A stretch of 7,329 nucleotides of DNA from NCBI GenBank assembly GCA_947624755.1, contig CANQLQ010000099.1, forward strand, positions 1 through 7,329, in the 5' to 3' direction. The notes under the pieces were generated by a model. It was given only the letters and a program-made list of their open reading frames with translations, had not been told where the DNA came from and did no database searches. This document shows, in pieces, positions 5,681 through 7,329 of this stretch. Every line of letters begins with the position of its first letter. Position 1 is the stretch's first letter. The stretch is from an uncultured Clostridia bacterium. Lineage in GTDB: Bacteria > Bacillota > Clostridia > Oscillospirales > Acutalibacteraceae. Made by a program: the position numbers and the translations under genes.

Positions 5681-7112
5681 TGGATGCTTCCTCCTTTGAG
5701 AAAATTCTTTCTTCTGTCGGAACATAAACATCCTGCTGCTTATAGTTTTCGATTCTTTCATCTATCGGAATGTAACGCTTTGGAAGCGCAATACTCTTGT
5801 AGGCGGGACGCATAATTTTTCCGCCGGTGATAAGCTCTTCGATCCTGTGAGCAGACCAGCCGGCAATTCTTGCCGTTGCAAACATCGGAGTGAAAAGGTC
5901 TTCGGGAATACCGAGAGTTTTTAGTATAAGACCGGAATAAAGATCGACGTTTGCACAAATTGCCTTGTTAAGACCCTTTACTTTTCTGAAAATTTCGGGA
6001 GTCAGAGTCTCAATAAGATTTATAAGCTCAAATTCCTTTTCAAAGCCGTTTTTGTAAGCAATATCACGAGCCTTTCTTTTGAGAATAACGGCTCTCGGGT
6101 CAGACAGAGTATAAACGGCGTGACCCATACCATAAATGAGTCCCGAACCGTCGCCGGCCTGCTTGTTGATAATTTTTTCAAGATATTCGCCAACCTGTTT
6201 TTCGTTTGTAATATCTTCAACATTTGCGGTTATATCGTCTAACATACGGCGAACTCTGATGTTTGCGCCGCCGTGCTTCGGTCCTTTAAGCGAGCCTATT
6301 GCGGCAGCATAAGCCGAATAGGAATCTGTTCCGGACGAAGAAAGCACACGGCAGGTAAAAGTAGAGTTATTTCCGCCGCCGTGTTCAGCGTGAAGAATAA
6401 GCACGATATCGAGAATTTTTGCTTCTTCGTCGGTATATTTTCTGTCTGAACGAATGGAACGAAGAATGGTTTCAGCAGTTGAAAGTTCTTTTTTATCGGG
6501 GTGAAGATACATACTCTTTCCGAGAAATTTTCTTCTTACCTGATAGGAATAGCACATAATAATCGGCATTTGGGCTATTATCTGTATACTTTGACGAAGA
6601 ACATTTTCAATTGAAGTATCGTCCGGCCTTTGGTCATATGAATAAAGCGAAAGAATACTGTTTGAAAGCTTGTTCATAATATCCGCAGAAGCATTTTTCA
6701 TAAGTATATCTTCAATAAAAGCTTCGGGAAGTTCGCGGCACACACCTAAAGTGTCCTTGAAAACTTCAAACTGCTGTTTAGTCGGAAGAGAACCGAAAAT
6801 GAGAAGATAAACAACTTCCTCAAAGCCGAAACGGTTTTCATTTTCGCAGGCTTTTATTATATCGTTTATGTTAACGCCTCTGTATTTTAGAACACCGTCC
6901 TTAGGTACTTTTTCACCGTCTTCTACGTAATATCCTTCAACAGAGCATATTCTTGTAAGCCCTGCCATTACACCTGTCCCGTCAGGATTTCTAAGGCCTC
7001 TTTTAACTCCGTATTTCCAAAAATCATCAAGATTAATCTTGCTTTTTCTTTCGATTTTTTCACATAGTTTTGCAAGCTTTTCCGGAGAGATCGGGTTAAT
7101 ATTTTCCTGCAT
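5670..7112 (-). CDS. gltA: Citrate synthase, clostridial form
   Basis: Joins oxaloacetate and acetyl-CoA to give citrate and CoA in the cytosol. In fermenting clostridia this usually feeds 2-oxoglutarate and glutamate synthesis rather than a full cycle. Conserved blocks are HAEHGGGNNSTFT (241-253), GSLKGPKHGGAN (273-284), YGMGHAVYTLSDPRA (327-341), ANVDLYSG (387-394) and ARIAGWSAHRIEE (414-426). His280, His331 and Asp390 correspond to the catalytic triad (E. coli His264, His305, Asp362). At 480 residues it is longer than the E. coli enzyme (427), with an extended N-terminal part and extra residues between the two catalytic histidines. A 2-methylcitrate synthase activity cannot be excluded, but no prpB or prpD gene is present. 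The start at 7112 is set by GGAGG (7120-7124) at 7 bases. The frame opens further to 7148, with no site there. It is the first gene of a two-gene unit. Confidence 0.95.
   Translation of the reverse strand: MQENINPISPEKLAKLCEKIERKSKINLDDFWKYGVKRGLRNPDGTGVMAGLTRICSVEGYYVEDGEKVPKDGVLKYRGVNINDIIKACENENRFGFEEVVYLLIFGSLPTKQQFEVFKDTLGVCRELPEAFIEDILMKNASADIMNKLSNSILSLYSYDQRPDDTSIENVLRQSIQIIAQMPIIMCYSYQVRRKFLGKSMYLHPDKKELSTAETILRSIRSDRKYTDEEAKILDIVLILHAEHGGGNNSTFTCRVLSSSGTDSYSAYAAAIGSLKGPKHGGANIRVRRMLDDITANVEDITNEKQVGEYLEKIINKQAGDGSGLIYGMGHAVYTLSDPRAVILKRKARDIAYKNGFEKEFELINLIETLTPEIFRKVKGLNKAICANVDLYSGLILKTLGIPEDLFTPMFATARIAGWSAHRIEELITGGKIMRPAYKSIALPKRYIPIDERIENYKQQDVYVPTEERIFSKEEASNEN
5690..5695 (-). 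promoter_or_regulatory. Ribosome-binding site of the unknown membrane protein, inside citrate synthase
   Basis: AGGAGG on the minus strand lies within the last codons of the citrate synthase gene, 9 bases before the ATG at 5680. Terminating ribosomes would pass directly over it, which fits coupled translation. Confidence 0.7.
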
Positions 7113-7119
7113 TATGTCA

Positions 7120-7124
7120 CCTCC
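7120..7124 (-). promoter_or_regulatory. Ribosome-binding site of citrate synthase
   Basis: GGAGG, part of GGAGGTGA, on the minus strand, 7 bases before the ATG at 7112. It is the strongest such site in the window and suggests high translation. Confidence 0.75.
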
Positions 7125-7179
7125 ATATATTTTGACCAGAAAAAACATATAAATATTTTATATAAAGTTATTTCATTTT

Positions 7180-7208
7180 ATTTTATAACATACAATAAAT
7201 AAAGTCAA
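7180..7208 (-). promoter_or_regulatory. Sigma-A-type promoter of the citrate synthase unit
   Basis: On the minus strand, TTGACT (7208-7203) is followed by a 17-base AT-rich spacer and TAAAAT (7185-7180). Each box differs from consensus at one position. Transcription would begin near 7173, leaving an AT-rich leader of about 60 bases with no visible riboswitch or strong hairpin. The -35 box lies about 20 bp from the start of the repeat element at 7229. Confidence 0.65.
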
Positions 7209-7228
7209 GTCACATAACTTCACTAAAG

Positions 7229-7329
7229 TTAAGGAAGCACTGATTAATTCAAGGTGCCCTGATTGGCGAGGAAATTTTTCGTCAGTTTGTTCAAAAATTT
7301 GAGGCAATACTTTGTGTATTAACGAGAAT
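7229..7329. mobile_element. Left part of a MITE-like or insertion-sequence element cut by the window edge
   Basis: Begins TTAAGGAAGCACTGATTAA and shares 20 of its first 23 bases with the palindrome end at 1001-1023, so it carries the same terminal sequence. Inside are an inverted pair AAATTTTT (7272-7279) / AAAAATTT (7293-7300) and a small AATAC-TTTGT-GTATT hairpin (about 7306-7320). No coding frame is visible in the 101 bases seen. The small hairpin could be the centre of a palindromic element of roughly 170-180 bp, with the other half beyond the window. That size is an inference from symmetry only. Confidence 0.5.

Noticed and set aside
7113..7172. A riboswitch or T-box in the citrate synthase leader
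   Set aside because: The leader is about 60 bases, almost all A/T, with no stable stem or conserved core motif.
1..7329. A CRISPR array, defence island, biosynthetic cluster or other novel multi-gene system
   Set aside because: There are no regularly spaced repeats, nucleases, helicases, synthetases or toxin-antitoxin pairs. Six of the seven genes are recognisable; most are housekeeping genes from unrelated pathways.

Overview
The window is an ordinary stretch of chromosome from a low-GC Gram-positive, fermentative anaerobe. I infer a clostridium, most likely of the Ruminococcaceae/Oscillospiraceae group. The reasons are strong Shine-Dalgarno sites of the AGGAGG type, AT-rich intergenic DNA, the clostridial forms of citrate synthase, Lgt and FolD, and GC-rich intergenic repeat sequences of a style I remember from that group. 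No species can be named from the sequence alone. All seven genes lie on the minus strand, so transcription runs from high to low coordinates.

Layout in the direction of transcription. At the right edge (7229-7329) an element begins that starts with a TTAAGGAAGCACTGATTAA end and runs out of the window. Next to it is a good sigma-A-type promoter (TTGACT, 17 bp, TAAAAT) that reads a two-gene unit: a 480-residue citrate synthase, and an 8-helix membrane protein of unknown function whose start codon lies inside the end of the citrate synthase gene. A 135-bp gap (4628-4762) holds an imperfect palindrome. Then follow an AEC-family transporter (apparent TTG start), prolipoprotein diacylglyceryl transferase (lgt), folD, and a protein with two PspC domains. 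These four genes are 19 to 49 bp apart and are probably one transcript. After a 112-bp gap filled by a near-perfect 63-bp palindrome comes an Sfp-type phosphopantetheinyl transferase. The last 314 bases are gene-free and made of diverged, GC-rich repeats and small hairpins.

The genes are housekeeping ones from separate pathways: citrate and glutamate supply, lipoprotein maturation, one-carbon folate metabolism, carrier-protein activation, and probably envelope-stress sensing. I see no sign that they form one dedicated system. No defence system, biosynthetic cluster, CRISPR array, tRNA or rRNA is visible.

The most noteworthy points concern repeats. The palindrome at 1001-1063 and the element at 7229 share the same end sequence and look like two members of one family of small non-coding mobile elements. 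The last roughly 19 codons of the phosphopantetheinyl transferase appear to be written in repeat DNA. Two diverged copies of one unit lie in the first 331 bases. Smaller points are the doubled PspC protein with its Gln/Asn/Pro-rich tail and the long charged tail on Lgt.
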